This document shows, in pieces, positions 16,760 through 25,641 of a stretch of DNA of 64,000 bases. Position 1 is the stretch's first letter. Each line of letters opens with the position of its first letter. The notes under the pieces are model-generated. The model did no database searches. It was not told the DNA's origin and was given only the letters and a program-made list of their open reading frames with translations. The stretch lies in the NCBI RefSeq assembly GCF_000701465.1, contig NZ_JNIY01000003.1, positions 558,001-622,000 of the forward strand. The letters run 5' to 3'. Source of the DNA: Paraoerskovia marina DSM 21750 (lineage in GTDB: Bacteria; Actinomycetota; Actinomycetes; Actinomycetales; Cellulomonadaceae). The position numbers and the translations under genes are program-made.

Positions 16760-17815
16760 ATGTCTGCACCCCGCTACCTCGCCGCCGAGGACCGCTACGA
16801 CTCGATGACCTACCGCCGCTGCGGACGCAGCGGGCTCGACCTGCCCGCGCTGTCGCTCGGGCTCTGGCAGAACTTCGGTGACCTGTCGCCGTTCGAGACC
16901 CAGCGTGCGACGCTGCGCCGGGCGTTCGACCTGGGCGTCACCCACTTCGACCTGGCGAACAACTATGGTCCGCAGCCAGGCGCCGCCGAGGAGAACTTCG
17001 GCCGGCACCTGCGCGAGGGGCTCGGCGCCTACCGCGACGAGATGATCATCTCGTCCAAGGCCGGCTACGACATGTGGCCGGGTCCGTACGGCGACTTCGG
17101 GTCCCGCAAGTACCTGACGGCGTCGCTCGACCAGTCGCTGCAGCGCATGGGGCTCGAGTACGTCGACATCTTCTACCACCACCGCCCGGACCCCGAGACG
17201 CCGCTCGAGGAGACGATGGGCGCGCTGCACTCGATCGTCCAGCAGGGCAAGGCGCTGTACGTCGGCGTCTCGAACTACTCGCCGGAGCGGACGCGCGAGG
17301 CGGCCCGCATCCTCGCCGATCTCGGCACGCCGCTGACGATCCACCAGCCCAGCTACTCGATGTTCAACCGTCACGTCGAGGACCCGACGCACGAGGACCG
17401 GTACGACGGCGTGCAGTCCGAGTCCCTGCTCGACGTCGCCGGGGACCTGGGGGTGGGCGTGATCGCGTTCTCGCCGCTGCAGCAGGGTCTGCTGACCGAC
17501 CGCTACCTGGGCGGGACGGCCCCCGAGGGCTCGCGTGCGGCGTCGTCGTCGCCGTTCCTGTCCGACAAGAACCTCGGCCAGGAGTACCTGGCCCGGGCGC
17601 GTGGCCTCGACGAGATCGCCAGGGGTCGCGGGCAGAGCCTGGCGCAGCTGGCGCTGACCTGGCTGCGCCGTGACGAGCGCGTCACGTCGACGCTGGTCGG
17701 GGCGTCGAGCGTGCGCCAGCTCGAGAACACCGTCGCCTCGCTCGAGGCCGCTCCGCTCGGCGCGGACGAGCTGGTTGCGATCGAGGAGTTCGCGGTCGAC
17801 GGCACGGGGCGCTAG
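16760..17815 (+). CDS. Aldo/keto reductase, L-glyceraldehyde-3-phosphate reductase (YghZ/GPR) type
   Basis: 351 residues, (beta/alpha)8 NADPH-dependent reductase. The catalytic tetrad is visible: Asp and Tyr in THFDLANNYG, Lys in IISSKAGYDM, His in FYHHRPD. GFSNYS-like GVSNYSPE and the C-terminal cofactor loop LVGASSVRQLENT are typical of the KCNAB/YghZ group. Members reduce L-glyceraldehyde-3-phosphate, methylglyoxal or lactaldehyde. Located directly after rhaB, it might reduce L-lactaldehyde to 1,2-propanediol under low oxygen, or detoxify aldehydes (inference). A second in-frame ATG exists at 16751; 16760 is preferred because GGCAGGA then sits at ribosome-site distance. Ends in a 4-bp convergent overlap with the ROK gene. 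Confidence 0.85.
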   Translation: MSAPRYLAAEDRYDSMTYRRCGRSGLDLPALSLGLWQNFGDLSPFETQRATLRRAFDLGVTHFDLANNYGPQPGAAEENFGRHLREGLGAYRDEMIISSKAGYDMWPGPYGDFGSRKYLTASLDQSLQRMGLEYVDIFYHHRPDPETPLEETMGALHSIVQQGKALYVGVSNYSPERTREAARILADLGTPLTIHQPSYSMFNRHVEDPTHEDRYDGVQSESLLDVAGDLGVGVIAFSPLQQGLLTDRYLGGTAPEGSRAASSSPFLSDKNLGQEYLARARGLDEIARGRGQSLAQLALTWLRRDERVTSTLVGASSVRQLENTVASLEAAPLGADELVAIEEFAVDGTGR

Positions 17816-19056
17816 GCCCGCGCCTCCTCCACGAGCGCGCTGGGGGACTCGACGACGGCGCGCAGGACGTCCTGCGCGCCGCCCGTCGTCGCGGCGTAGT
17901 CGGAGACGGGTGCGGTGCGGACGCCGACTGGCGCCCAGGGCGAGGCGAGCACGCGGGCGTCCAGCTCCGCGCGGACCGTGGGCACGAGGTGGTCCGCCAG
18001 GACGGCGTAGATCCCGCCGAGTAGCACGGTGTCGAGGTCGAGCAGGTTGATCGTCCCGGCGAGCACGGTGCCCAGGGCGAGGCCCGCGGAGGCGAGGGCT
18101 GCGAGCGCGCGGGGATCGCCGTCGTCCGCGGCCCGTGCCAGGTCGTCGGCCGTCGACGACGACGGCAGCCCGGCGGCGCGCAGCAGCGCGGCCTTGCCCG
18201 CGCTCTGCTCGAGGCATCCCGTGGCGCCGCACCGGCAGCGGGTGCCGGCCGGGTCCACCACCACGTGGCCGATCTCGCCGCCCCAGCCGTGCCGACCGAG
18301 CCAGAGCTCGCCGTCGACGACGATGGCTGCCCCGATCCCGACGTCGCCGGAGACGTAGAGGTACGACGACGTCCCGGGGCCGGGGGCGTCGTCGTGCGCC
18401 GTGTCGACCGTGTCGACCGTGCCGACCGTGCGGGCCGGACGGAGCTGGGCGAGCCCGGCGAGGTTCGCCTCGTTGGCCACGTGGGCAGGGACGTCGTCGG
18501 GAAGCCCGAGGAGGGGGAGCGGGTCGAGGGTGGACCACCCGAGGTTGGGGGCCACCTGGAGGCGGTCGTGCCGGACGTCCACGAGCCCGGGCAGGGCGAG
18601 GCGGGCACCGGCCACCCGCATGCCCTGCGCCTCGACGTCGGTGACGAGCGCGCGCGCCAGCTGACCGACGAGCCCGAGCGCCGCGGTGGGGTCGGTGTCG
18701 TGGAAGTCTCCGGGCTGCACGGCCTCGGCGACGGTGGTGCCCGCGAGGTCGACGACGCGGCCGGCCACGTAGTCGACGTTCAGCTCCAGCCCGAGGCCGA
18801 CGATCGTCCGGGGGGCGGCGACGAGCGGCACGGCCGGGCGCCCGGCGGACTTCGGTGCGCGCGGGGCGAGCTCGGCGACGATCCCGGCGCGGACGAGCAG
18901 GTCGACGAGAGAGGAGACCGTGGCGCGGGTCAGGCCGGTGTGGTGGGCGACGGCCGCGCGCGACGGCGGCCGGGGCGCGTCGAAGACCGCACGCGCGACG
19001 AGCGCGAGGTTCTGCTCGCGCAGGGACTGCTGACGAGCGGCGGTGGGTGTCGGCAC
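17812..19056 (-). CDS. xylR: ROK-family xylose repressor (XylR-like)
   Basis: 414 residues. N-terminal winged helix (SRAAVAHHTGLTRATVSSLV, about residues 32-52) and a C-terminal ROK sugar-kinase-like domain. The DVGIGAAIVVDGELWLG stretch and the zinc motif CRCGATGCLEQ are intact, and the ATP loop is replaced as in ROK repressors. A linker around residue 212-222 repeats TVGTVDTVDT, coded by a short GTCGACCGT repeat at about 18401-18430. Starts with GTG, divergent from xylA across 88 bp that hold a promoter and AT-rich operator-like sequence. Hence the probable repressor of xylAB, released by xylose. Confidence 0.85.
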   Translation of the reverse strand: MPTPTAARQQSLREQNLALVARAVFDAPRPPSRAAVAHHTGLTRATVSSLVDLLVRAGIVAELAPRAPKSAGRPAVPLVAAPRTIVGLGLELNVDYVAGRVVDLAGTTVAEAVQPGDFHDTDPTAALGLVGQLARALVTDVEAQGMRVAGARLALPGLVDVRHDRLQVAPNLGWSTLDPLPLLGLPDDVPAHVANEANLAGLAQLRPARTVGTVDTVDTAHDDAPGPGTSSYLYVSGDVGIGAAIVVDGELWLGRHGWGGEIGHVVVDPAGTRCRCGATGCLEQSAGKAALLRAAGLPSSSTADDLARAADDGDPRALAALASAGLALGTVLAGTINLLDLDTVLLGGIYAVLADHLVPTVRAELDARVLASPWAPVGVRTAPVSDYAATTGGAQDVLRAVVESPSALVEEARA

Positions 19057-19059
19057 CTC

Positions 19060-19106
19060 TTGACCCTATCGGCCTCTCCGTTTATGTTTAACGGAACAAC
19101 TAATAG
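19060..19106 (+). promoter_or_regulatory. xylA promoter and probable ROK/XylR operator
   Basis: TTGACC (19060-19065), 17-bp spacer, TATGTT (19083-19088) form a good sigma-70-type promoter. The AT-rich run GTTTAACGGAACAACTAAT immediately downstream stands out in this GC-rich DNA; AACAACTAA/TTA arms resemble half-sites of ROK repressor operators but the dyad symmetry is weak, so the exact operator is uncertain. Confidence 0.55.
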
Positions 19107-19144
19107 GGCTCGAACGGTCGAGCCGCTCTCGACGAGGAGACATC

Positions 19145-20320
19145 GTGGCGCAGACACAGGACATCAAGTACTCGTTCGGCCTCTGGACCGTGGGATGGTC
19201 GGCCACCGACCCCTTCGGCCCCTCGACCCGCCCCGAGCTCGACCCGGCGGAGTCCGTCCGCAAGCTCGCCGACCTCGGCGCCTGGGGCTTCACGTTCCAC
19301 GATGACGACGTGTTCGCGTTCGGCTCGGACGACACGGAACGCCAGCGCTGCATCGACTCGGTCAAGAAGGCCGCCTCGGACACCGGCATGGTCTGCGAGA
19401 TGGTCACGACCAACACGTTCAGCCACCCCGTCTTCAAGGACGGCGCGTTCACCTCGAACAACCGCGGAGTCCGCCGCTTCGGCCTGCGCAAGGTGCTCCG
19501 CAACGTCGACCTCGCCGCCGACATGGGCGCCAGCACCTTCGTCATGTGGGGCGGGCGCGAGGGCACGGAGTACGACAACTCGAAGGACCTCAACGCCGCG
19601 CACGCCCGCTACGCCGAGGGCATCGACACCGTCGCCGCCTACATCAAGGACCGCGGCTACGACCTCAAGATCGCCCTGGAGCCCAAGCCCAACGAGCCCC
19701 GCGGCGACATCTTCCTGCCCACCATCGGTCACGCCATCGCGCTGATCGACTCGCTCGACAACGGCGACATCGTCGGCGTGAACCCCGAGACCGGGCACGA
19801 GCAGATGGCCGGGCTCAACTACACGCACGGACTCGCCCTCGCCCTGCACCTGGGCAAGCTCTTCCACATCGACCTCAACGGCCAGCACGGGCCCCGCTAC
19901 GACCAGGACCTCGTGTTCGGGCACGGCGACCTGCTTTCCGCGTTCTTCACGGTCGACATGCTCGAGAACGGCTTCCCCAACGGCGGGCCGCGCTACGAGG
20001 GCCCTCGTCACTTCGACTACAAGCCCTCGCGCACCGAGTACCTCGACGGCGTCTGGGAGTCCGCCAAGGCCAACATGGAGACCTACTCGATGCTCGCCGC
20101 CAAGTCCGCCGAGTACCGCGCGGACGCCGAGGTCCAGGAGGCGTTCAAGCACGCCGGCATCATCGAGCTCGGCGAGCCGACCCTCGGTGCCGACGAGAAC
20201 TTCGACACCTTCCTCGCCGACCGCTCGGCGTACGAGGACTTCGACGTCGAGGGTGCCGCCACGCGCGACTACGGCCTGGTGCGCCTGCACCAGCTCGCGC
20301 TGAAGCACCTCATCGGCTGA
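19145..20320 (+). CDS. xylA: Xylose isomerase
   Basis: 391 residues, the short class I (actinobacterial) xylose isomerase. Metal and substrate residues are present: the catalytic His in [24 protein letters not shown] (Glu, Lys), [11 protein letters not shown] (Glu, His), HIDLNGQ and FDYKPSR (Asp). Converts D-xylose to D-xylulose (and glucose to fructose in many members). GTG start at 19145 is set by GAGGAGA six bases upstream; no better ATG exists. First gene of the xylA-xylB pair, driven from the promoter at 19060. Confidence 0.95.
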   Translation: MAQTQDIKYSFGLWTVGWSATDPFGPSTRPELDPAESVRKLADLGAWGFTFHDDDVFAFGSDDTERQRCIDSVKKAASDTGMVCEMVTTNTFSHPVFKDGAFTSNNRGVRRFGLRKVLRNVDLAADMGASTFVMWGGREGTEYDNSKDLNAAHARYAEGIDTVAAYIKDRGYDLKIALEPKPNEPRGDIFLPTIGHAIALIDSLDNGDIVGVNPETGHEQMAGLNYTHGLALALHLGKLFHIDLNGQHGPRYDQDLVFGHGDLLSAFFTVDMLENGFPNGGPRYEGPRHFDYKPSRTEYLDGVWESAKANMETYSMLAAKSAEYRADAEVQEAFKHAGIIELGEPTLGADENFDTFLADRSAYEDFDVEGAATRDYGLVRLHQLALKHLIG

Positions 20321-20333
20321 CCGCCGACCGCCG

Positions 20334-20583
20334 CTGGTCGAGCCCGTCGAACCCGCGCTGGTTGAGCTTGCCGAAACCGCGCTGGTTGAGCTCGTCGAAA
20401 CCTCGCTGGTTGAGCTTGTCGAAACCAGGTCTCGACAGGCTCGACCGGCGAGCGCGGCTGGTTGAGCTGGTCGAATCCAGGTCTCGACAGGCTCGACCGG
20501 CGAGCGCGGCTGGTTGAGCTTGCCGAAACCAGGTCTCGACAGGCTCGACCGGCGAGCACCGTCGGTCGAGCTCGTCGAGACCA
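20334..20583. repeat. Tandem and inverted repeat array between xylA and xylB
   Basis: Seven copies of a CTGGTTGAGCTTGTCGAAAC-type element fill most of the 295-bp xylA-xylB gap. Copies start at 20334, 20358, 20382 and 20406 (24-bp period), then 20458, 20510 and 20562 (52-bp period). In the 52-bp units the element is followed by AGGTCTCGACAGGCTCGACC, its near-complement, so each can fold into a ~19-bp hairpin. This GGTTGAGCTTGTCGA element resembles dispersed repeats I associate with Micrococcales genomes. No protein-coding sense is visible; frames open through it only because the repeat lacks stops. It may affect xylB expression or mRNA stability (inference). Confidence 0.85.
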
Positions 20584-20615
20584 CCGTCCCCATCCCTGAC
20601 ACCACTGGAGCACCG

Positions 20616-22097
20616 ATGCCCCTCGTCGCCGGCGTGGACTCGTCCACGCAGTCCTGCAAGATCGTCGTCCGTGACGCCGCGACCGGGGCGCTCGTCCGCT
20701 CGGGGTCAGCGAGGCACCCCGACGGCACCGAGGTGGACCCCGGCGCCTGGTGGGCCGCGTTCCAGGAGGCGGCGATCGCGGCCGGAGGGTTGGCGGACGT
20801 CTCGGCGCTCGCGGTCGGTGGGCAGCAGCACGGCATGGTCGTCCTCGACTCCGAGGGCGAGGTCATCCGTCCTGCCCTGCTGTGGAACGACACCCGCTCC
20901 GCGCAGGCTGCGGCGGACCTGATCGTGGATCTGGGCGCCGTTGCAGGCGTGCCCGGGGAGCAGGCGTGGGCCGAGGCCGTCGGGACCGTCCCGGTCGCAT
21001 CGATCACGGCCACGAAGCTCCGGTGGTTGGCCGACGCCGAGCCCGAGAACGCCGGGCGGATCGCGGCCGTCGCGCTCCCGCACGACTGGCTGACGTGGCG
21101 GATCGCCGGGTTCGGGCCGCGCTCCCAGGGTCTCGAGCCCGACCTCACGGCCCTGACGACCGATCGCTCCGACGCGTCGGGCACCGGGTACTTCGACGCC
21201 GCGGGATCGGACGGCGCGGGGGAGTACCGCCGTGACCTGCTCGCTCTGGCGCTGCGCCGCGACGTCGCCGACGTGGAGTCGATCGTGCTGCCGCGCGTGG
21301 TGGCGCCCGCCGAGTCGGCAGGTTCGGGTGACGCACAGGTCGTGGGCGACGCGGTCGGCGGCGCTGTGCTCGGTGCGGGGGCGGGCGACAATGCCGCAGC
21401 CGCGCTGGGCCTCGGGATGGTGACTGGCGACGTCGCGGTCTCGATCGGGACCTCCGGCGTCGTGTCGGCGATCGCCGGGGCTCCGACGTCGGACGTCTCC
21501 GGCATGGTGACGGGGTTTGCCGACGCGACCGGCGCCTACCTCCCGCTCGCCTGCACGCTCAACGCCTCGCGGGTGCTCGACGCCGCGCGCGCCGTGATCG
21601 GGGTCGACCACGCCGGACTGTCCCGGTTGGCGCTCCAGGCTCCGGGCGGCGCTGACGGGCTCGTCCTCGTCCCGTATCTCGAGGGGGAGCGGACCCCGAA
21701 CCGTCCGGACGCGACCGGAACCCTGCATGGGCTGACCCTCAAGAGCTCGACACCCGAGCACTTCGCCCGCGCCTACGTCGAGGGAATGCTCTGCGGCCTG
21801 GCCGACGGCCTGGACGCGCTGCGCGAGCAGGGCGTCGCCGTCGAGCGACTGCTGCTGATCGGTGGCGGTGCGCAGTCCGAGGCCGTGCGTCGGGTCGCGC
21901 CCGAGGTCTTCGGGATGCCGGTCGTCGTCCCGGAGCCCGGCGAGTACGTCGCCGACGGGGCCGCACGCCAGGCGGCGTGGGTGCTCACGGGTGACGAGAA
22001 CCCGCCGGCGTGGACGACGTCGTCGACCCGCACCTACGAGGCAGAGGCAGTCCCCGCGATCCGCCAGCGTTACGCCGAGGTCCGCGACTTGTCGTGA
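20616..22097 (+). CDS. xylB: Xylulokinase
   Basis: 493 residues, FGGY kinase: phosphate loop [34 protein letters not shown], and the C-terminal [15 protein letters not shown] adenosine motif. HDWLTWRI and GQQHGMV are the conserved xylulose-binding regions (catalytic Asp region in GYFDAA). Phosphorylates D-xylulose to feed the pentose phosphate pathway, also the exit of the arabinose route. Start at 20616 has GGAG at 20607-20610; frames open into the upstream repeat array are spurious. Confidence 0.93.
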   Translation: MPLVAGVDSSTQSCKIVVRDAATGALVRSGSARHPDGTEVDPGAWWAAFQEAAIAAGGLADVSALAVGGQQHGMVVLDSEGEVIRPALLWNDTRSAQAAADLIVDLGAVAGVPGEQAWAEAVGTVPVASITATKLRWLADAEPENAGRIAAVALPHDWLTWRIAGFGPRSQGLEPDLTALTTDRSDASGTGYFDAAGSDGAGEYRRDLLALALRRDVADVESIVLPRVVAPAESAGSGDAQVVGDAVGGAVLGAGAGDNAAAALGLGMVTGDVAVSIGTSGVVSAIAGAPTSDVSGMVTGFADATGAYLPLACTLNASRVLDAARAVIGVDHAGLSRLALQAPGGADGLVLVPYLEGERTPNRPDATGTLHGLTLKSSTPEHFARAYVEGMLCGLADGLDALREQGVAVERLLLIGGGAQSEAVRRVAPEVFGMPVVVPEPGEYVADGAARQAAWVLTGDENPPAWTTSSTRTYEAEAVPAIRQRYAEVRDLS

Positions 22098-22190
22098 GTG
22101 CAAGTGCCGGGAACTGCTGACCAGTGGTCACGAGTGAGTTGGATTGCTCGGTGTCGGTGAGGATCGATTGACACACCAGCACAGCGGGCG

Positions 22191-22472
22191 CTACGGCGTG
22201 TAGTCCTCCTGGTCGAGCACGAGCCAGTCTGCCCATCCGAGCGACGGCGCGAGCGCGAGAAGCAGGAAGAACGCATACACCCCAGCAATTCCCCGGATCA
22301 CCCACATGCGCCACGCTGAATGACGCACCGGTGTGAATATGGCGACGACGGGACCTAACAAGAGTAGGCCGGGAACTAAAGGAGTCGCAAGTCCCATGGA
22401 GACAAGGATTCCTGCGAACCACCAATTTGATCCGCGAGTCGGAGTCCTGGCATCATCAGATATCCGGCTCAT
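22191..22472 (-). CDS. Small membrane protein, function unknown
   Basis: 93 residues, MSRISDDARTPTRGSNWW then two or three hydrophobic segments (FAGILVSMGLATPLVPGLLLLGP region and VIRGIAGVYAFFLLLALAP), ending in an acidic tail LVLDQEDYTP. No family recognised. It lies on a lower-GC patch, downstream on the same strand of the gene remnant at 22639-23046, so the two may once have been an operon. The amino-acid pattern (amphipathic N-terminus, clean membrane spans) favours a real gene over chance, but there is no obvious ribosome site. Confidence 0.5.
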   Translation of the reverse strand: MSRISDDARTPTRGSNWWFAGILVSMGLATPLVPGLLLLGPVVAIFTPVRHSAWRMWVIRGIAGVYAFFLLLALAPSLGWADWLVLDQEDYTP

Positions 22473-22638
22473 ATCATCACGTTCCTATTTCGCGTCGGAT
22501 GCCGCCGGAAGCGGACCAATTGCAGCGATGCCGAGCAGCGCCCAAGGGCCAGTGCGTCGTTCTGGTCGGCCTGAACCGTTCCAGGTTCCAGTCCCCGGCA
22601 ATATTGAAGTCCCCGCCAGCAACGTGACATTGGTACTG

Positions 22639-23046
22639 CTAGGAAGGCGTTTTCTTCGAGGTTGCAGTTTTGAGGCATTTGTTCAGAATTTCCTGCCACC
22701 CGTACTTGGGCATCACCCGGTTTCCGGTGCCATGTGGCAGATGCATCGAGTTTCCCCAGAATGACTTTCCCGCATTAATTCTCCACTGTCCACGATACGT
22801 GTCTCGTGTAAGTGACCTGAAGAGATTCCTGCCAAGCCAGGGGTCGGCAGCCACCGGGAAAGAACGTACTGAGGAGAGGTCAACGTGCTGGATGAGGGTT
22901 GACCCCTTCGCCATGTACCACGTTGGAACGTTTCCCCCGTTCGCATCCTTGGCCCAAGGCGGGGCCGCGCCGCCGGCGAACCGACCGGCTGCATCAAGGA
23001 GTATTGCTGATCCGATCTCGGTGATCAGGTACCAATGACGGTGGGG
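22639..23046 (-). pseudogene. 5'-truncated remnant of a secreted actinobacterial protein (PVVADP-type)
   Basis: Read from immediately after the trmL stop codon in the same frame, the minus strand is open for 136 codons with protein-like content: LITEIGSAILLDAAGRFAGG, then GNVPTWY, GSTLIQHVDL, SFPVAADPWLGRNL, RDTYRGQWRINAGKSFWG, and MPKYGWQEIL before a TAG at 22639. The segment V-P-T-x-Y ... G-x-x-L-x-Q-x-V ... PVxADP is a pattern I know from the middle of many actinobacterial secreted proteins, where it follows a signal peptide and N-terminal region. Here there is no signal peptide and no start codon before the frame runs into the trmL stop. The only ATG (22914) would begin in mid-domain. So this looks like the 3' half of a gene whose 5' half was deleted at the trmL junction. 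GC is visibly lower than in neighbours. Confidence 0.6.
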
Positions 23047-23583
23047 CTACTGACCGCCGGCGAAGTCCTGCTGCCGCCAGGCCTCGTAGGCGACGATCGA
23101 CGCGCTGCTGGTGAGATTGAGCGACCGGCGCCCGGGAACCATCGGGATGCGGACCCGCTCGGTGATGCGGGGATGCGCGAGCGCCTCGTCGGGGAGGCCC
23201 GTGGGTTCGGGGCCGAAAAGCAGGATGTCGTCGGGGCGGTACTCGACGTCGGTGTATCGGGTCGCGGCCTGGGTGGTGAAGGCGAAGACCCGGGAGCTCG
23301 GCAGTGCGGCCAGCAGTGCGTCGAAGTGCGGGTGCACGACGACGGACGCCAGGTCGTGGTAATCCAGCCCGGCACGCTTGAGCTTCGACTCGCCGAGGTC
23401 GAATCCGAGCGGCTCGACGAGGTGCAGTGTGCTTCCCGTGAGCGCCGACAGGCGGATGGCGTTCCCGGTGTTGCCGGCGATGCGTGGTTCGTAGAACGCA
23501 AGGTGCGGCACGCCGGTGAGGCGTGCCGCGTCGTCGGGCATCTGGGTCAGGTCCAGGACCTCGCGGGCGTCGTCGGTACTCAC
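23047..23583 (-). CDS. trmL: tRNA (cytidine(34)-2'-O)-methyltransferase TrmL
   Basis: 178 residues, SPOUT methyltransferase with the C-terminal trefoil knot. Motifs: EPRIAGNTGNAIRL (motif 1), LLFGPEPTGLP (motif 2), and RIPMVPGRRSLNLTSSASIVAYEAWRQ (knot, motif 3; given in full family order, conserved core SLNL). Methylates the wobble ribose of tRNA-Leu isoacceptors. GTG start at 23583. The stop TAG (23047-23049) lies in frame with the downstream remnant at 22639-23046, suggesting the deletion that made the remnant ended just after trmL. Confidence 0.9.
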   Translation of the reverse strand: MSTDDAREVLDLTQMPDDAARLTGVPHLAFYEPRIAGNTGNAIRLSALTGSTLHLVEPLGFDLGESKLKRAGLDYHDLASVVVHPHFDALLAALPSSRVFAFTTQAATRYTDVEYRPDDILLFGPEPTGLPDEALAHPRITERVRIPMVPGRRSLNLTSSASIVAYEAWRQQDFAGGQ

Positions 23584-23627
23584 GCACCTATTGTCTCCGA
23601 CGACGCCCGCTGGTCCGGCATCCGGCG

Positions 23628-25529
23628 TCAGCGGCGCAGGCGAGCCCGCAGCCGCACGAGCTGGTCCTGCAGCGCTGCCGGGGTCCGGTCACCGAAGAGG
23701 CCGAAGAACTCCTCGGTGAGGTCCGCCTCGGCCAACCACTGCTCGGCGGGAACGTCGAAGAGGGCGTCGAGGGCCTCCTCGGTCAGGTCCAGGCCGTCGA
23801 CGTTCAGTGCTCCCGGGGCGGGCACGAGGCCGACGGGCGAGGTGACCGCGCCGACGTCGGTCCGGTCGCCACGCGCCCGGTCGACCTGACGGGCGATCCA
23901 CTCGACGACGCGGGAGTTCTCACCGAACCCCGGCCACAGGAACGAGCCGTCGTCGCCTCGGCGGAACCAGTTGACGTTGAAGATCTTGGGGCGCTTGTCG
24001 GCGTCGAGTGACGCGCCCACCCGGAGCCAGTGCGACCAGTGGTCGGCCATGTTGTACCCGCAGAACGGCAGCATGGCGAACGGGTCGCGGCGAAGCTCCC
24101 CGAGTGTTCCCTCGGCGGCGGCGGTGCGCTCGGAGGAGATCGTCGCGCCCATGAAGACGCCGTGCGACCAGTCGAACGCCTGCGTGACGAGCGGGACGTT
24201 GGTGGCACGTCGTCCACCGAAGATGATCGCGTCGATCGGGACGCCGGCGGGGTCGTCCCACGTGTCCGCGATCGAGGGGCACTGGGCGGCGGCGACGGTG
24301 AAGCGAGAGTTCGGGTGTGCGGCGGGACGGCCGGACTCCCCGTCGGCGGGCGTCCAGCTCTCGCCCTTCCAGTCGGTCAGGTGCTCCGGGGCCTCGGGTG
24401 TCAGGCCCTCCCACCACACGTCGCCGTCGTCGGTCAGCGCGACGTTCGTGAAGATCGTGTCGCGGTCGAACGTGCCGACGGCCGTCGGGTTGGTGTCGAT
24501 GCCGGTGCCGGGTGCGACGCCGAAGAAGCCCGCCTCCGGGTTGATCGCACGCAGCCGGCCCTCCGGGCCGGGGCGGAGCCAGGCGATGTCGTCGCCGATC
24601 GTCTCGACCTTCCAGCCGGGGATCGTGGGCTGCAGCATCGCGAGGTTCGTCTTCCCGCAGGCCGACGGGAAGGCCGCGGTGAGGTGGTACGTGTTGCCCT
24701 CGGGCGACGTCGCACGGATGACGAGCATGTGCTCGGCGAGCCATCCCTCGTCCCGGGCCATCGCTGAGGCGATCCGGAGCGCGAAGCACTTCTTGCCCAG
24801 CAGCGCGTTGCCGCCGTACCCGGAGCCGTACGACCAGATCTCGCGAGACTCGGGGAAGTGCACGATGTACTTGAGGTCGTTGCACGGCCACGCGACGTCG
24901 TCCTGCTCCTCCTCGAGCGGCGCTCCGACGGAGTGGACGGCGGGCACCCACCGCGCGCCGTCCTCGATCAGGCCGAGGACCTCGCGGCCCATGCGCGTCA
25001 TGATCCCCATGCTCACGACGACGTAGGGGGAGTCCGTGACCTCGATACCGACCTGGGAGATCGGTCCGCCGACCGGACCCATCGAGAACGGCACGACGTA
25101 CATTGTCCGGCCCCGCATCGCGCCGTCGAAGACGCCTCGGAGCTCTGCGCGCATGACGTCGGGCTCGCGCCAGTTGTTCGTCGGGCCGGCGTCCTTCTCG
25201 TCCTCGGAGCAGATGAACGTCCGCGACTCGACGCGCGCGACGTCGGACGGGTCGGACCGGGCGAGGAAGGAACCCGGGCGCAGCTCGGGGTCGAGCGGGA
25301 TGAAGGTGCCCGCCTCGACGAGCTCCGCCGACAGCTGCTCCCGCTCCTCCGCGGAGCCGTTGCACCAGACGACTCGGTCCGGCTTGGTGAGCGCCGCGAT
25401 CGAGTCGACCCACGCGATCGCGTCCGCGAGCCCGGTCGATCGACGGAAGGCGGACCCGGCGGTGGCCGTGGGCGCTTCCTCGGTCAGCGTCACGCTGCGG
25501 GTGCGGCGAGGGTTCGCGGTCATGCTCAT
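23628..25529 (-). CDS. pckG: Phosphoenolpyruvate carboxykinase (GTP)
   Basis: 633 residues, GTP-type PEPCK. Kinase P-loop [15 protein letters not shown] near residue 285 with the mobile catalytic Cys, [15 protein letters not shown] (about 235-250), the metal Asp in GDDIAWLR, and the guanine-binding region [22 protein letters not shown]. Makes PEP from oxaloacetate, the first step of gluconeogenesis, needed when growing on lactate or acetate. Two ATGs (25529, 25523) are possible; GGAGGA at about 25535 favours 25529. Divergent from a RamB-type regulator over 112 bp. Confidence 0.95.
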   Translation of the reverse strand: MSMTANPRRTRSVTLTEEAPTATAGSAFRRSTGLADAIAWVDSIAALTKPDRVVWCNGSAEEREQLSAELVEAGTFIPLDPELRPGSFLARSDPSDVARVESRTFICSEDEKDAGPTNNWREPDVMRAELRGVFDGAMRGRTMYVVPFSMGPVGGPISQVGIEVTDSPYVVVSMGIMTRMGREVLGLIEDGARWVPAVHSVGAPLEEEQDDVAWPCNDLKYIVHFPESREIWSYGSGYGGNALLGKKCFALRIASAMARDEGWLAEHMLVIRATSPEGNTYHLTAAFPSACGKTNLAMLQPTIPGWKVETIGDDIAWLRPGPEGRLRAINPEAGFFGVAPGTGIDTNPTAVGTFDRDTIFTNVALTDDGDVWWEGLTPEAPEHLTDWKGESWTPADGESGRPAAHPNSRFTVAAAQCPSIADTWDDPAGVPIDAIIFGGRRATNVPLVTQAFDWSHGVFMGATISSERTAAAEGTLGELRRDPFAMLPFCGYNMADHWSHWLRVGASLDADKRPKIFNVNWFRRGDDGSFLWPGFGENSRVVEWIARQVDRARGDRTDVGAVTSPVGLVPAPGALNVDGLDLTEEALDALFDVPAEQWLAEADLTEEFFGLFGDRTPAALQDQLVRLRARLRR

Positions 25530-25641
25530 GGTGTCCTCCGGTCGTGAATCGGTGCCTTGCAGACCACTCTGCGTGCTGAAGGAGGCTCATGTTGGCGAAT
25601 CTCGCTGTGAAGAATTGCGGATCTTTCTCTACAGTGAATCC

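Noticed and set aside
20334-20583. Repeat array considered as a CRISPR
   Set aside because: Units are directly adjacent or separated by the same inverted copy; there are no unique spacers and no cas genes.
22639-22914. Treating the ATG at 22914 as a complete 91-residue gene
   Set aside because: The start would fall in the middle of a continuous protein-like frame that extends 44 codons further upstream; a truncated remnant explains it better.
22713-22997. Alternative minus-strand 94-codon frame overlapping the remnant
   Set aside because: Less protein-like (Pro/Arg/Thr-rich), in a different frame from the PVxADP pattern.
22670-23038. Plus-strand 122-codon frame in the low-GC patch
   Set aside because: Antisense to the remnant, no ribosome site, no domain-like content.
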